A stretch of 64,000 nucleotides of DNA, taken from NCBI RefSeq assembly GCF_025821665.1, contig NZ_JACKSJ010000085.1, positions 61,518 through 125,517 on the forward strand. The letters are read 5' to 3'. Each line of letters starts with the position of its first letter. Position 1 is the first letter of the stretch. Position numbers and translations under genes: made by a program. The stretch comes from [Mycobacterium] manitobense (lineage in GTDB: Bacteria > Actinomycetota > Actinomycetes > Mycobacteriales > Mycobacteriaceae). Below, in pieces: positions 26,441 to 34,248 of this stretch. The notes under the pieces were generated by a model. That model had not been told where the DNA came from. It saw only the letters and a list, made by a program, of their open reading frames with translations, and did not search any database.

Positions 26441-27514
26441 TCAGGGCTGCGTCAGTGTGGTGAGCACGTCGAAGTCATAGCCGTCGGCGACAGCCAGATG
26501 TATCGGCTGCACGGTGGCGTCGGCGTGATAGTGCACGGTTCCCCGCGGACTGTCATACGACACGAGATCGCCGGAGGCGATGTCGGTCAACTCGCCCGAC
26601 CGGTGTATCAACTGTGATAGCAATTGCATTCCCTCGTAACACGATTCGGCGATTCCACTCAGTGGGGGAGCCTGAGGTCCGTGCATCTGGCGGTAGTGCC
26701 CGAGCAGATCCATCGCATTGGCGCCGACCATCGAACGGAAGAACGAGGCGGCGACGAAGAGCCCTCGGTTGGCGTCCGCACCGCTTGCGAGCAGCATGGT
26801 CTCGTCCATCAGGGGGCTGAAGCGGATGAAGTGATCGGCTGCGCCGAGCTCGGCGCACGCGCGGTTGAACTCCACGGCGTCCTGACCGACCAGAAGCATC
26901 AACACCGCGTCGCACCCCGACGCCATGGCGGCCTTCACGACACCGGACATCTCCGCTCGGCCCAGATCGACGAAGCGCCGGCCCACGATGTCGAGGTCGA
27001 GATCGCGGGCGTACCCGCGCACCGCAGCGAGCGACGACCGCGGCCAGACATAGTCGTCACCCACGATGAACCATCGTCGCGCGCCGGCGTTGTCGCGCAA
27101 CCAGCGCAGCGCCGGAGCGATCTGGCGGTCGGGTGTCTCACCGCAGCAGTAGATGTCGCGGCGCCGTTCGCCGCCTTCGTACAGTGCGGGGTACGCGTAG
27201 GGCACCCGCCCGGCGACCACCGGCGCAAGTGCGTTGCGCACCGAGGAGATGTGCCACCCGCTGACCGCGTGAACCTCGCCCGCCGTCACGAGTCGGTCGA
27301 TCCGCCGAGCGACCAGATCCGGAGCGACGCCGCCGTCGACCAATTCGATCTGCACCTCTCGGCCCAATATCCCCCCGTCGGCGTTCAGATCGTGGACAGC
27401 CAACCGGCTCACCGCCTCACACGACGGCCCGAAGACGCCGCCGGGGCCTTGCAGGGGCACCACCATGGCCACTCGCCACAGCTCACCGGCATCACGGCTG
27501 GTGCGCGAGCTCAT
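26441..27514 (-). CDS. amiC: AmiC-like periplasmic-binding-fold amide sensor
   Basis: A 357-residue protein of the branched-chain amino-acid binding protein fold (Peripla_BP type 1), without a signal peptide. ELWRVAMVVPLQGPGGVFGP, then LAVHDLNADGGILGREVQIE opens the fold; the SGWHISSVRNALAPVV and YAYPALYEGGE segments are in the ligand cleft region. In Pseudomonas, AmiC senses amides in the cytoplasm and releases the antiterminator AmiR. Here it sits upstream of amiSEB on the same strand, but no AmiR (ANTAR) gene is in the window. A MarR gene lies opposite. ATG 27514 is chosen from the lack of protein-like sequence upstream. Confidence 0.85.
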   Translation of the reverse strand: MSSRTSRDAGELWRVAMVVPLQGPGGVFGPSCEAVSRLAVHDLNADGGILGREVQIELVDGGVAPDLVARRIDRLVTAGEVHAVSGWHISSVRNALAPVVAGRVPYAYPALYEGGERRRDIYCCGETPDRQIAPALRWLRDNAGARRWFIVGDDYVWPRSSLAAVRGYARDLDLDIVGRRFVDLGRAEMSGVVKAAMASGCDAVLMLLVGQDAVEFNRACAELGAADHFIRFSPLMDETMLLASGADANRGLFVAASFFRSMVGANAMDLLGHYRQMHGPQAPPLSGIAESCYEGMQLLSQLIHRSGELTDIASGDLVSYDSPRGTVHYHADATVQPIHLAVADGYDFDVLTTLTQP

Positions 27515-27560
27515 GATCAGTACGTCCTCTGCCACACCGTCGTCGGATCGGCTATCATCA

Positions 27561-27573
27561 TTTCCATCTGAAA
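27561..27573. promoter_or_regulatory. ami half-site copy between amiC and the MarR gene
   Basis: TTTCCATCTGAAA, read on the minus strand as TTTCAGATGGAAA, lies in the 105-base gap between amiC and the divergent MarR gene. It repeats the half-sites found before amiS, which suggests one regulator binds both. Confidence 0.55.
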
Positions 27574-27619
27574 GTATCGCGCGTGCCAGGTCCAATGGGC
27601 AAGGCCGGAGGAGTAGGTG

Positions 27620-28045
27620 ATGGCAAGGACGCTGCCCGAGCACGACGCGGCGACGTCGATGACGGCCACGCTGCTCCGCGCCGCGCGCGCATTGACCGCC
27701 CAACTGGATGACGAGCTGCAGGAATCGGGCCTCGGGATCGACCACTGGCTGGCGATGGACGCTCTGGCCGCCTCGGCCGGGCTCACGATGGCCGAGCTGC
27801 AGGCGCAGACGCTGACCGCCGGACCCACCCTGACCAGAGTGGTGGATCGACTGGTCACGCAGGCCCTGGCCTACCGCGAAGTCGACCAATTCGACCGGCG
27901 CAAGGTTCGGGTGTTCCTCAGCGAGCGCGGCACCGGATTGCATCACGGTCTGCGTCGCCGGATCGCGCCAGTGGAAGCACACTGGGCGGCGTCGAACTGG
28001 CCGCAGCTGCGTGACCGCCTCGCGCCGCCCGCCGGCGATGCGTAG
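27620..28045 (+). CDS. MarR-family regulator of the ami locus
   Basis: A 141-residue winged-helix MarR-type protein. The recognition region is MAELQAQTLTAGPTLTRVVD followed by RLVTQALAYREVDQFDRRKV, ending the wing; N- and C-terminal helices give the dimer interface. ATG 27620 has GGAGGAG 6 bases upstream; GTG 27617 is also in frame. It is divergent from amiC and the shared half-site motif lies between them. It likely represses the ami genes until an amide, or AmiC with amide, relieves it; this is inference. In M. smegmatis the acetamidase operon is also under local regulators. Confidence 0.86.
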   Translation: MARTLPEHDAATSMTATLLRAARALTAQLDDELQESGLGIDHWLAMDALAASAGLTMAELQAQTLTAGPTLTRVVDRLVTQALAYREVDQFDRRKVRVFLSERGTGLHHGLRRRIAPVEAHWAASNWPQLRDRLAPPAGDA

Positions 28046-28081
28046 CGGCCGGCCTGACTCTGCTCCGGTGAGGAGACCACC

Positions 28082-28975
28082 GTGTTCACCGGCCTGAGCG
28101 CCTTCCCGCTGACTCCGCTGCGAGACGGTGCGGTCGACGAAGCGGCGTTCACGAACCTGGTTGCCCGCCTCGCCACGGCGCGAGTTGATTCCATCACCGC
28201 ACTCGGGTCAACGGGCTCCTATGCGTACCTGACTCGCGGGGAACGCGCACGTGTCGCCCGCCTCGCTGTCGAGCACGCCGCCGATGTTCCGGTGATCATC
28301 GGAGTGGGCGCGCTCCGTACCGAGCACGTTCTCGAGCTCGTCGAGGACGCACATGAGGCAGGAGCCTCAGGCGTGTTGCTCGCCCCGCTCTCCTACCAGG
28401 CCCTCACCGCGGACGACGTGTACGGACTCTACGAAGACGTGACGCGCGCGCTCGCCGTGCCGCTGGTTGTCTACGACAATCCCGGCACGACGCACTTCAC
28501 CTTCACCGACGACCTCTATCAGGCGATCGCCGCCCTGCCCCACGTCGCATCGCTCAAGATCCCCGGAGTCCCCGCTGACCCGGCTCGAGCGGCCATCCGC
28601 GTTGCGCAACTGCGCGACCTGTTGCCGGCGGGAACGGCACTCGGAGTGTCGGGCGATGCGTTCGGGGCCACCGGGCTCAACGCGGGCTGCGACTCCTGGT
28701 ACTCGGTCATCGGCGGAACGCTGCCCCGCCCGGCACTGGACATCACGCGTGCAGCGCAGGCCGGCGACCATGCGGGCGCCACCAGCCAGTCGGAATGTCT
28801 TGCGCCCCTGTGGGATCTCTTCGCCAGGCACGGCAGCCTCCGAGTCACCGCCGCCGTCGCGGAGCACCTTGGCCTGGCTCCACCCCACAGCCTCCCGCTG
28901 CCCATTCGCGGTCTGGCAGCGGCCGACCGGGCCGACGTCGTCGAGGTGTGCACGAAACTCCGTCTGACGGTGTGA
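28082..28975 (+). CDS. dihydrodipicolinate-synthase/N-acetylneuraminate-lyase family aldolase
   Basis: A 297-residue TIM-barrel class I aldolase. Typical marks are GLSAFPLTPLRDGAVDEAAF, ALGSTGSYAYLTRGER near residue 39, the Tyr in VVYDNPGTT, and the Schiff-base Lys in ASLKIPG. In DapA the loop reads GTTGE; here it is GSTGS, so the substrate probably differs from aspartate semialdehyde, and this is not the housekeeping dapA. GTG start 28082 lies 36 bases after the MarR gene, so the two may be one transcript. Reversible pyruvate aldol chemistry is the family role. Confidence 0.88.
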   Translation: MFTGLSAFPLTPLRDGAVDEAAFTNLVARLATARVDSITALGSTGSYAYLTRGERARVARLAVEHAADVPVIIGVGALRTEHVLELVEDAHEAGASGVLLAPLSYQALTADDVYGLYEDVTRALAVPLVVYDNPGTTHFTFTDDLYQAIAALPHVASLKIPGVPADPARAAIRVAQLRDLLPAGTALGVSGDAFGATGLNAGCDSWYSVIGGTLPRPALDITRAAQAGDHAGATSQSECLAPLWDLFARHGSLRVTAAVAEHLGLAPPHSLPLPIRGLAAADRADVVEVCTKLRLTV

Positions 28976-28999
28976 GCGACGACAGGAGCAGGTCGCGGA

Positions 29000-29632
29000 T
29001 CACGTGATCCGTTTGGCCGCTTTCTTCGCCGGCGCAGTGCCGGTCGCCTTCGATGCCTGCTTGGCCGGCGTCGCCACCTTCTTGGCCGGCGTCGCCACCT
29101 TCTTGGCCGGCGTCGCCACCTTCTTGGCCGGCGTCGCCGGCGCCCCCGCCGATGGCGGTGTCTGTCCAGCAGCCTTCTTCGCCGGAGTCGCCGGGCGCTT
29201 GGCTGCTGCCTTCTTCGCCGGCGTGACCTTCGCCGGGGTCGACGACGTGGCGGGCTTGGGCGCTGCCTTCTTCGCCGCCGGGGCCTTCTTGGGTGATGAC
29301 TTCTTGGCCGGCGGTGAGGCAGCCTTCTTCGCGGGAACAACATTCGCCGGCCTCGCGGCTGGGGTCGTCGGCGCCTTCTTCGCCGTGCGTGCGGCGGACT
29401 TCGTCGCGGGCGCGGCATTCCGAGCCTGTGACGCGGCCGCCTTGGCCTTACTCGCCGTGCTCGGCGGCTTCGGTTTCTCAGCGGTCGACGCGCCGCCACC
29501 CTTCGACGTTGCGCGACCGGCCCGCTTCGCGGCGGATCCGATGGTGCTGTTGACTACGTCGACGGTCGCTTTGACGGCTTGTTCCGCTCCCTGCCGCAGC
29601 CTGCGCCCGATGCCCGGACTGTCCTTGGTCAT
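29000..29632 (-). CDS. Lys/Ala/Pro-rich histone-like protein
   Basis: A 210-residue, very basic low-complexity protein. The first ~45 residues are an ordinary amphipathic helical start (MTKDSPGIGRRLRQGAEQAV); the rest is built of PAKKA-type motifs like the tails of histone H1 and of mycobacterial HupB. It lacks the HU fold that starts HupB, so it is a tail-only nucleoid-binding type. Near the C-terminus three in-frame ATPAKKV repeats come from a 21-base tandem DNA repeat. Start ATG 29632 has GAGG 5 bases upstream. DNA or RNA binding is inferred from charge and composition. Confidence 0.82.
   Translation of the reverse strand: MTKDSPGIGRRLRQGAEQAVKATVDVVNSTIGSAAKRAGRATSKGGGASTAEKPKPPSTASKAKAAASQARNAAPATKSAARTAKKAPTTPAARPANVVPAKKAASPPAKKSSPKKAPAAKKAAPKPATSSTPAKVTPAKKAAAKRPATPAKKAAGQTPPSAGAPATPAKKVATPAKKVATPAKKVATPAKQASKATGTAPAKKAAKRIT
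29061..29144. repeat. 21-base tandem repeat inside the histone-like gene
   Basis: A 21-base unit beginning TTGGCCGGCGTCGCCACCTT starts at 29061, 29082 and 29103; a fourth copy from 29124 is exact for its first half. In frame it encodes seven-residue ATPAKKV units, so copy-number change would lengthen or shorten the basic tail without a frameshift. Confidence 0.9.
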
Positions 29633-29717
29633 ACGCACCTCACCCCTGGTTCCTTTGCAATCAGGTACCTACTTTTATCCGGAAACAAACGCGCCGGCTC
29701 ATCGACACGCTCAGCGG

Positions 29718-30380
29718 TCAGGAGCCGGATCGAGACCGGTTGCGGTGCGCCTTTGGCCGGGGTGCGGCGGATTTCACTGTCGAGGCGAAGACACCGGCTG
29801 CCACGGCGGCCAGCGCCGCGTCCGCGGCACGGATCGCGTCGCGCTCGGTGAGACGTCGGGTGCTGGTCAAGAATTGGTAGTAGAGCGGCGCTGACACCTG
29901 CCGGATCACCGCCGCGGAGTCGGTGCCAAGGGGTGCCTCCCCCCTGGCTGCTGCGTCGTCGACACAGGTCGACCATTCGGCGATCCGGCGGTTATAGAAC
30001 TCCGACAGCGCCTCCGCGGTGCGGTCGTCGTAGGTGGCGGCGGCAATGATCGCCTTGAACAACCGCCCCTGACGACCGGACGACAGGGTGCGACGGACGA
30101 GTGCCGCGTTGGCGCGGAGATCGCCGCAAAGCGACCCGGTGTCCGCGCGCGGCACCGACGTCTCGGCCATATCGACCAGAAGGTCGGCCATCAACGCGGC
30201 CACCGATCCCCACCGCCGGTAGACGGTCGACCGCCCGACGCCTGCACGATCGGCGACGACAGTGAGCTCGACGGCATCCAGACCGACCTCGACCAGAAGG
30301 TCGGTTGTCGCGCCCAGGACCGCCGTCCGTACCGCGGCACTCCGACCACCCGGCCGTGACATTCCGGTCATGCTGCCCAT
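29718..30380 (-). CDS. TetR-family regulator (aldo-keto reductase neighbour)
   Basis: A 220-residue TetR protein. The DNA-binding part is LLVEVGLDAVELTVVADRAG followed by VGRSTVYRRWGSVAALMADL, a standard helix-turn-helix; a helical ligand domain follows. Starts at ATG 30380, 30371 and 30362 are all possible; the longest is given. A 16-base perfect palindrome lies immediately upstream, between this gene and the divergent aldo-keto reductase gene, so control of both is likely. The C-terminus is Arg/Lys-rich. Confidence 0.9.
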   Translation of the reverse strand: MGSMTGMSRPGGRSAAVRTAVLGATTDLLVEVGLDAVELTVVADRAGVGRSTVYRRWGSVAALMADLLVDMAETSVPRADTGSLCGDLRANAALVRRTLSSGRQGRLFKAIIAAATYDDRTAEALSEFYNRRIAEWSTCVDDAAARGEAPLGTDSAAVIRQVSAPLYYQFLTSTRRLTERDAIRAADAALAAVAAGVFASTVKSAAPRPKAHRNRSRSGS

Positions 30381-30385
30381 GCTAA

Positions 30386-30401
30386 CGGGAATGTGTTCCC
30401 G
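30386..30401. promoter_or_regulatory. palindromic TetR operator
   Basis: CGGGAATGTGTTCCCG, six-base arms around a 4-base centre, lies 5 bases upstream of the TetR start and about 60 bases upstream of the aldo-keto reductase. The position and symmetry are typical of a self-regulating TetR site. Confidence 0.75.
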
Positions 30402-30459
30402 ATAAGGCTTGTTGCCGACAATGTCAGTTAAAGAGAACATCTTCTTGTTAAGGAGTGAC

Positions 30460-31488
30460 ATGGAGTATCGACGAGTGGGCGATTCCGGCCTGGTGGTGTC
30501 CGAGATCGGCTTCGGTGCCGCCACCTTCGGCGGAGTCGGTGAGTTCTTCGGCGCCTGGGGCGACACCGACGTCGAGGCGGCCCAGCACATCGTCAAGCGA
30601 TGCCTCGACGCCGGAGTCACCCTGTTCGACACTGCCGACGTGTATTCCGACGGCGCATCGGAGGAGGTGCTGGGAGCGGCGCTACGCGGAATCCGCGACG
30701 AGGTCGTGATCTCGACCAAGGCTGCGCTGCCCACCTCGCCGGGTGACTGGGGCACCTCCCGACCTCGGCTGCTGCGGGCGGTCGAGTCCGCGCTGCACCG
30801 CCTGAACACCGATCGCATCGATCTGTTCCAGCTGCACGGGTATGACGCCTTCACGCCGATCGACGAGGTGCTGCAGACACTGGAGACACTCGTCACCCAG
30901 GGCAAGATCCGCTACGTCGGAGCATCGAACTTCTCGGGATGGCAACTGATGAAGTCACTCGCGCGGGCGGATTCCGGCCATCGCCCGCGGTACGTGGCAC
31001 ACCAGGTCTACTACTCGCTCGCCGGCCGCGACTATGAGTGGGAGTTGATGCCGCTGGCTCGGGAGGAGGGCGTCGGCGCACTGGTGTGGAGTCCGCTCGG
31101 GTGGGGGCGGCTGACCGGCAAGATTCGTCGAGGCGCACCGCTACCGGAGCGCAGTCGCCTCCACACCACCGCTGACGCGGGACCGCCCGTCGACGACGAG
31201 CGGTTGTTCACTATCGTCGACGCACTGGAGATCGTCGCCGCGGAGTCCGAGCACACGGTCGCGCAGGTCGCGCTCAACTGGCTGCTCGGCCGGCCGACGG
31301 TGTCGTCGGTCCTCATCGGCGCCCGCGACGAGGCCCAATTGGTTCAGAACCTCGGGGCAGCCGGATGGCGACTGACCGCCGAGCAGGTCGGGCGGCTGGA
31401 CCGGGCCAGCGCGGTCGACGCGCCGTATCCCTACTTCCCCTACTACCGGCAGGAAGGTTTCGCGACGCTCAACCCTCCCATGGTCTGA
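30460..31488 (+). CDS. aldo/keto reductase
   Basis: A 342-residue NADPH-dependent aldo/keto reductase with a TIM barrel. MEYRRVGDSGLVVSEIGFGA is the usual opening, the catalytic Tyr is in FDTADVYSDGASEEVLG with Asp in DTAD, Lys in STKAAL, and His in LFQLHGYD. The C-terminal GARDEAQLVQNLGA contacts the cofactor. Start ATG 30460 has AAGGAG 4-5 bases upstream; an earlier in-frame start at 30409 lies in the promoter region. Divergent from its probable TetR repressor. Carbonyl detoxification is the likely role. Confidence 0.93.
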   Translation: MEYRRVGDSGLVVSEIGFGAATFGGVGEFFGAWGDTDVEAAQHIVKRCLDAGVTLFDTADVYSDGASEEVLGAALRGIRDEVVISTKAALPTSPGDWGTSRPRLLRAVESALHRLNTDRIDLFQLHGYDAFTPIDEVLQTLETLVTQGKIRYVGASNFSGWQLMKSLARADSGHRPRYVAHQVYYSLAGRDYEWELMPLAREEGVGALVWSPLGWGRLTGKIRRGAPLPERSRLHTTADAGPPVDDERLFTIVDALEIVAAESEHTVAQVALNWLLGRPTVSSVLIGARDEAQLVQNLGAAGWRLTAEQVGRLDRASAVDAPYPYFPYYRQEGFATLNPPMV

Positions 31489-31491
31489 GGC

Positions 31492-32091
31492 TCATGTCCG
31501 GATGACTGCAGCTGCAAGCCCTTTGGCATTCGTCGCGATGCGTCGCTTGCTCATCTTCAGATCGCGGCGCTGATATGCGTAGAGCTGCGGGTCCACCGAC
31601 GCCAGCAGCATGTCGGCGTGCCAGCCGGCGTTCGTCGCGTCGAGGTCGGTCCGAGCTGCCCGCAGAAGCGTGACGATGTGCAGCCGCCACCCCTGATAGG
31701 CGCCCAGCTTCAGCCGTCCCGGCGGGGTCGCGTCGGTCACCAGGAGCGCGCCGAGGTTGCGCTCGGTCAGCGACACCAGCTCCTCGAGGAACGCAGTGAT
31801 CCGGTCGCCGGCCGGGGCGCCGGGGCCGAGAGGCGGAGGCCCGGACAGGATCGCTTCCTGCAGGGTCCGCTCATCGTCGCCGACGACGGCGGCCAGTAGT
31901 CCGGCCTTATCACCAAACCTTCGGTAGAGCGTTCCGACGCCCACGCCGGCGCGCTGGGCGATCACCCTCATGTCGACGTCGCCGGCGTCGGGCCCGCTCA
32001 GCAGTGCACGCGCGGCGTCGAGCACGCTCGCTTCGTTGCGTGCCGCGAGTTCACGCTGAGGCTGCCACCCGGTCGACCCACTTTGTAGCAC
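31492..32091 (-). CDS. TetR-family regulator (azoreductase/SMR neighbour)
   Basis: A 199-residue TetR protein with an N-terminal helix-turn-helix VLDAARALLSGPDAGDVDMR followed by VIAQRAGVGVGTLYRRFGDK. The rest is a helical ligand/dimer domain. It is convergent with the aldo-keto reductase (3-base gap) and divergent from the flavodoxin-fold reductase/SMR operon. Two GGAA-N5-TTCC palindromes lie in the 81-base gap, so it probably represses both directions. Confidence 0.92.
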   Translation of the reverse strand: MLQSGSTGWQPQRELAARNEASVLDAARALLSGPDAGDVDMRVIAQRAGVGVGTLYRRFGDKAGLLAAVVGDDERTLQEAILSGPPPLGPGAPAGDRITAFLEELVSLTERNLGALLVTDATPPGRLKLGAYQGWRLHIVTLLRAARTDLDATNAGWHADMLLASVDPQLYAYQRRDLKMSKRRIATNAKGLAAAVIRT

Positions 32092-32107
32092 GCCGCCATC
32101 CTATTGC

Positions 32108-32120
32108 GGAATACCGTTCC
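32108..32120. promoter_or_regulatory. TetR operator copy 1
   Basis: GGAATACCGTTCC, a GGAA-N5-TTCC palindrome, 17 bases before the TetR start. Confidence 0.65.
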
Positions 32121-32141
32121 GGACCCGCGGGTTGAACTCAC

Positions 32142-32154
32142 GGAACACAGTTCC
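32142..32154. promoter_or_regulatory. TetR operator copy 2
   Basis: GGAACACAGTTCC, within a 15-base CGGAAC-ACA-GTTCCG palindrome, 18 bases before the reductase start. Same half-sites as copy 1, centres 34 bases apart. Confidence 0.7.
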
Positions 32155-32172
32155 GCACATTGAAGGAGTGGG

Positions 32173-32796
32173 ATGAACCGAGTGCTGCTGATCAACGCCT
32201 CCCCCCGCGGCGAAGACTCTTGTTCATTACGTCTGGCCAACCTGTTCATCGAGGCCTGTCGCATGAGATGTGCCGACGTCGAGGTGGACCGCCTGAACAC
32301 GTTCTCCGACCTCGCCCCGTTCGGCCAGCGGCAGGTCGATGCGAAGATGGCGGTGATCGCACGACAGCCGGTCCCGGAAGAAGCGGCCGGCGACTGGGCG
32401 GAGGTGCTGGACGTGGCGGCGCGCGTGCAACTCGCCGACACACTGGTCTTCGCGGTGCCGATGTGGAACGGCGCCATCCCATGGTCACTCAAGCTCTTCA
32501 TCGACACCGTCACACAACCCGGCGTCGCCTTCACCTTCGATCCGGCGACCGGCTACCGCGGCCTGCTCGGCGGCAGACGCGCAGTGACGATCTACACCAG
32601 CCGGGTGTACGCACCAGGCCTGACCCCGGCCTTCGGCGTGGATCACCAGTCGACATACCTACGGTGGTGGCTCGAGTACTGCGGCATCACCGACATTCAT
32701 GAACTGCGACTGCAGACGCTCACACCCGACCAGGACTCGGCGAACCGCGCTGTCCAGCAGCTCACCGATGCACTCGCACCGCGGGGACCCCGATGA
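32173..32796 (+). CDS. flavodoxin-fold NAD(P)H quinone/azo reductase
   Basis: A 207-residue FMN-dependent NAD(P)H oxidoreductase of the AzoR/NQO type. VLLINASPRGEDSCSLRLA is the FMN-phosphate loop, FAVPMWNGAIPWSLKLFIDT is the central FMN/substrate segment, and TIYTSRVYAPG the third contact. It would reduce quinones or azo compounds by two electrons. ATG 32173 has AAGGAG 5-6 bases upstream. The stop overlaps the SMR gene start by four bases (ATGA), so the two are co-translated. Confidence 0.9.
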   Translation: MNRVLLINASPRGEDSCSLRLANLFIEACRMRCADVEVDRLNTFSDLAPFGQRQVDAKMAVIARQPVPEEAAGDWAEVLDVAARVQLADTLVFAVPMWNGAIPWSLKLFIDTVTQPGVAFTFDPATGYRGLLGGRRAVTIYTSRVYAPGLTPAFGVDHQSTYLRWWLEYCGITDIHELRLQTLTPDQDSANRAVQQLTDALAPRGPR

Positions 32797-33113
32797 CTGC
32801 GTGGGGATGGCTGATGACCGCTGCGCTGGCGGAGGTGGCGTGGTCACAGAGCATCAAACCGACCGAGGGCTTCACCAGACCGCTTCCCACACTGCTGTGC
32901 CTGGCGCTCGCCGTCGCGGCCGTCTACCCGCTCACCCTCGCCATGCGCGACATACCGGTCGGCACCGCTTACGCCGTGTTCACCGGCGTCGGAGCCACCG
33001 GCGCCGTCACACTCGGCATCCTGATCTACGGCGACCCCATCACAGCCCTGCGACTCACCGGCATCACCCTCGTCGTCAGCGGCGTCGTCATACTGCAGGC
33101 CGCGTCGAACTGA
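32793..33113 (+). CDS. small multidrug resistance (SMR) efflux protein
   Basis: A 106-residue, four-span membrane protein of the SMR (EmrE/SugE) family. The first span has the conserved essential Glu (LMTAALAEVAWSQSIKPTEG), the second LALAVAAVYPLTLAMRDIPV, the third GTAYAVFTGVGATGAVTLGI, where AYAVFTG is the family signature. It exports cationic compounds by proton exchange, or guanidinium in the Gdx branch. Coupling to a quinone/azo reductase under one TetR protein suggests a detoxification unit. Confidence 0.93.
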   Translation: MTAWGWLMTAALAEVAWSQSIKPTEGFTRPLPTLLCLALAVAAVYPLTLAMRDIPVGTAYAVFTGVGATGAVTLGILIYGDPITALRLTGITLVVSGVVILQAASN

Positions 33114-33188
33114 GCCGATTCGATTAGCCTGATTAACAGGTGGGCGCAGGGGATACCCCTTGGGTCTGGATCGGCTCGGAGGAGATTG

Positions 33189-34121
33189 ATGCGTCAGCGA
33201 CTGCCTGTACGGGCGATGACGAGATTGGCGATCGTCGGTGTGGCGGCGCTGCTCGTCACCGGCTGCGAGGCCCAGGTGTGGGGTTCGCCGCCGGCCGCGG
33301 AGAACACTCCACAGGCGCCGGTGGCCGCGCAGCAGGCCCCTCTCCCGGCGCTGCCCGAGGCGCCACCTGCGCAACCGACGGCCTCATTCGACGGCCTCGA
33401 CGCCCGCGTTCGTCAGGCCACCGCCGACGCGGCCGCATCCGGCGCCGACATCGAGACCGTCGTCATGGACCGCAACACCGGTCAGATCGTCTCGAATGGA
33501 GACAACAGGCCCTTCCCAATCGCATCCGTAGTGAAGCTGTTCATCGCCGACGACCTGCTGCTGCAGGAGTCCGAGGGCAAGACGAAGCTCTCCGATGCCG
33601 ACCGCACGTCGCTCGACACGATGCTGCGCGCCTCCGACGACAGCGCCGCCCAGAACTTCTGGGACCGCAGCGGCGGGAACGCCGTCATCGCCCGCGTCAA
33701 GGCGCGGTACGGATTGTCGGGCACGACGGCGCCCTACAACGGGCACTGGGACGTGACCACCAGCACTGCAAGCGATCTGGTCCGTTACTACGACATGCTC
33801 CTGGACGGCACAGGCGGGCTGCCGCCAGAACAGGCGAACATCATCATCAGCAACCTTGCGCAATCGACGCCGACAGGGAACGACGGATATCCGCAGCGGT
33901 TCGGCATCCCCGAAGGGCTCTACGCCGAGCCGGTCGCGGTCAAGCAGGGCTGGTTCTGCTGCTGGAACGGCGCCAACCAGTTGCACGTGTCCACCGGCGC
34001 GATCGGATCCGAACGCCGCTACGTGATGGCCATCGGCTCCCTGGATCCCACCAGCGAGGCCGCGGCGCGCGCGAACATCACAGCGGCCGTCAAGACGATG
34101 TTCCCGGGCGGCAAGATCTGA
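33189..34121 (+). CDS. lppW: LppW-like alanine-rich lipoprotein
   Basis: A 310-residue exported lipoprotein resembling M. tuberculosis LppW (Rv2905). The signal ends in a lipobox LLVTGCEAQ, with Cys about residue 26 to be lipidated. After a Pro/Ala linker the domain resembles class A beta-lactamases: FPIASVVKLFIADDLLLQES has the S-x-x-K pair, and a conserved stretch SNLAQSTPTGNDGYPQRFGI follows. Whether it is catalytic is not known. ATG 33189 has GGAGGAG directly upstream. It lies alone on the plus strand between the SMR gene and a small membrane protein. Confidence 0.86.
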   Translation: MRQRLPVRAMTRLAIVGVAALLVTGCEAQVWGSPPAAENTPQAPVAAQQAPLPALPEAPPAQPTASFDGLDARVRQATADAAASGADIETVVMDRNTGQIVSNGDNRPFPIASVVKLFIADDLLLQESEGKTKLSDADRTSLDTMLRASDDSAAQNFWDRSGGNAVIARVKARYGLSGTTAPYNGHWDVTTSTASDLVRYYDMLLDGTGGLPPEQANIIISNLAQSTPTGNDGYPQRFGIPEGLYAEPVAVKQGWFCCWNGANQLHVSTGAIGSERRYVMAIGSLDPTSEAAARANITAAVKTMFPGGKI

Positions 34122-34248
34122 CCGGCGAAAACGCTTGTCTCGCAGCGGAACCCGATCGCACCGCCTCGCGGATTGTCGCCGGACTTTGGTGAGTAACACC
34201 CGCAATGCACCGGGTTAGGGTGAGAATTCCGGAAGGCGAGGCAGGGCG

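Noticed and set aside
29061..29144. Regular 21-base repeats considered as a CRISPR-like or minisatellite array.
   Set aside because: There are no unique spacers, the copies are contiguous, and they encode in-frame ATPAKKV units of a protein.
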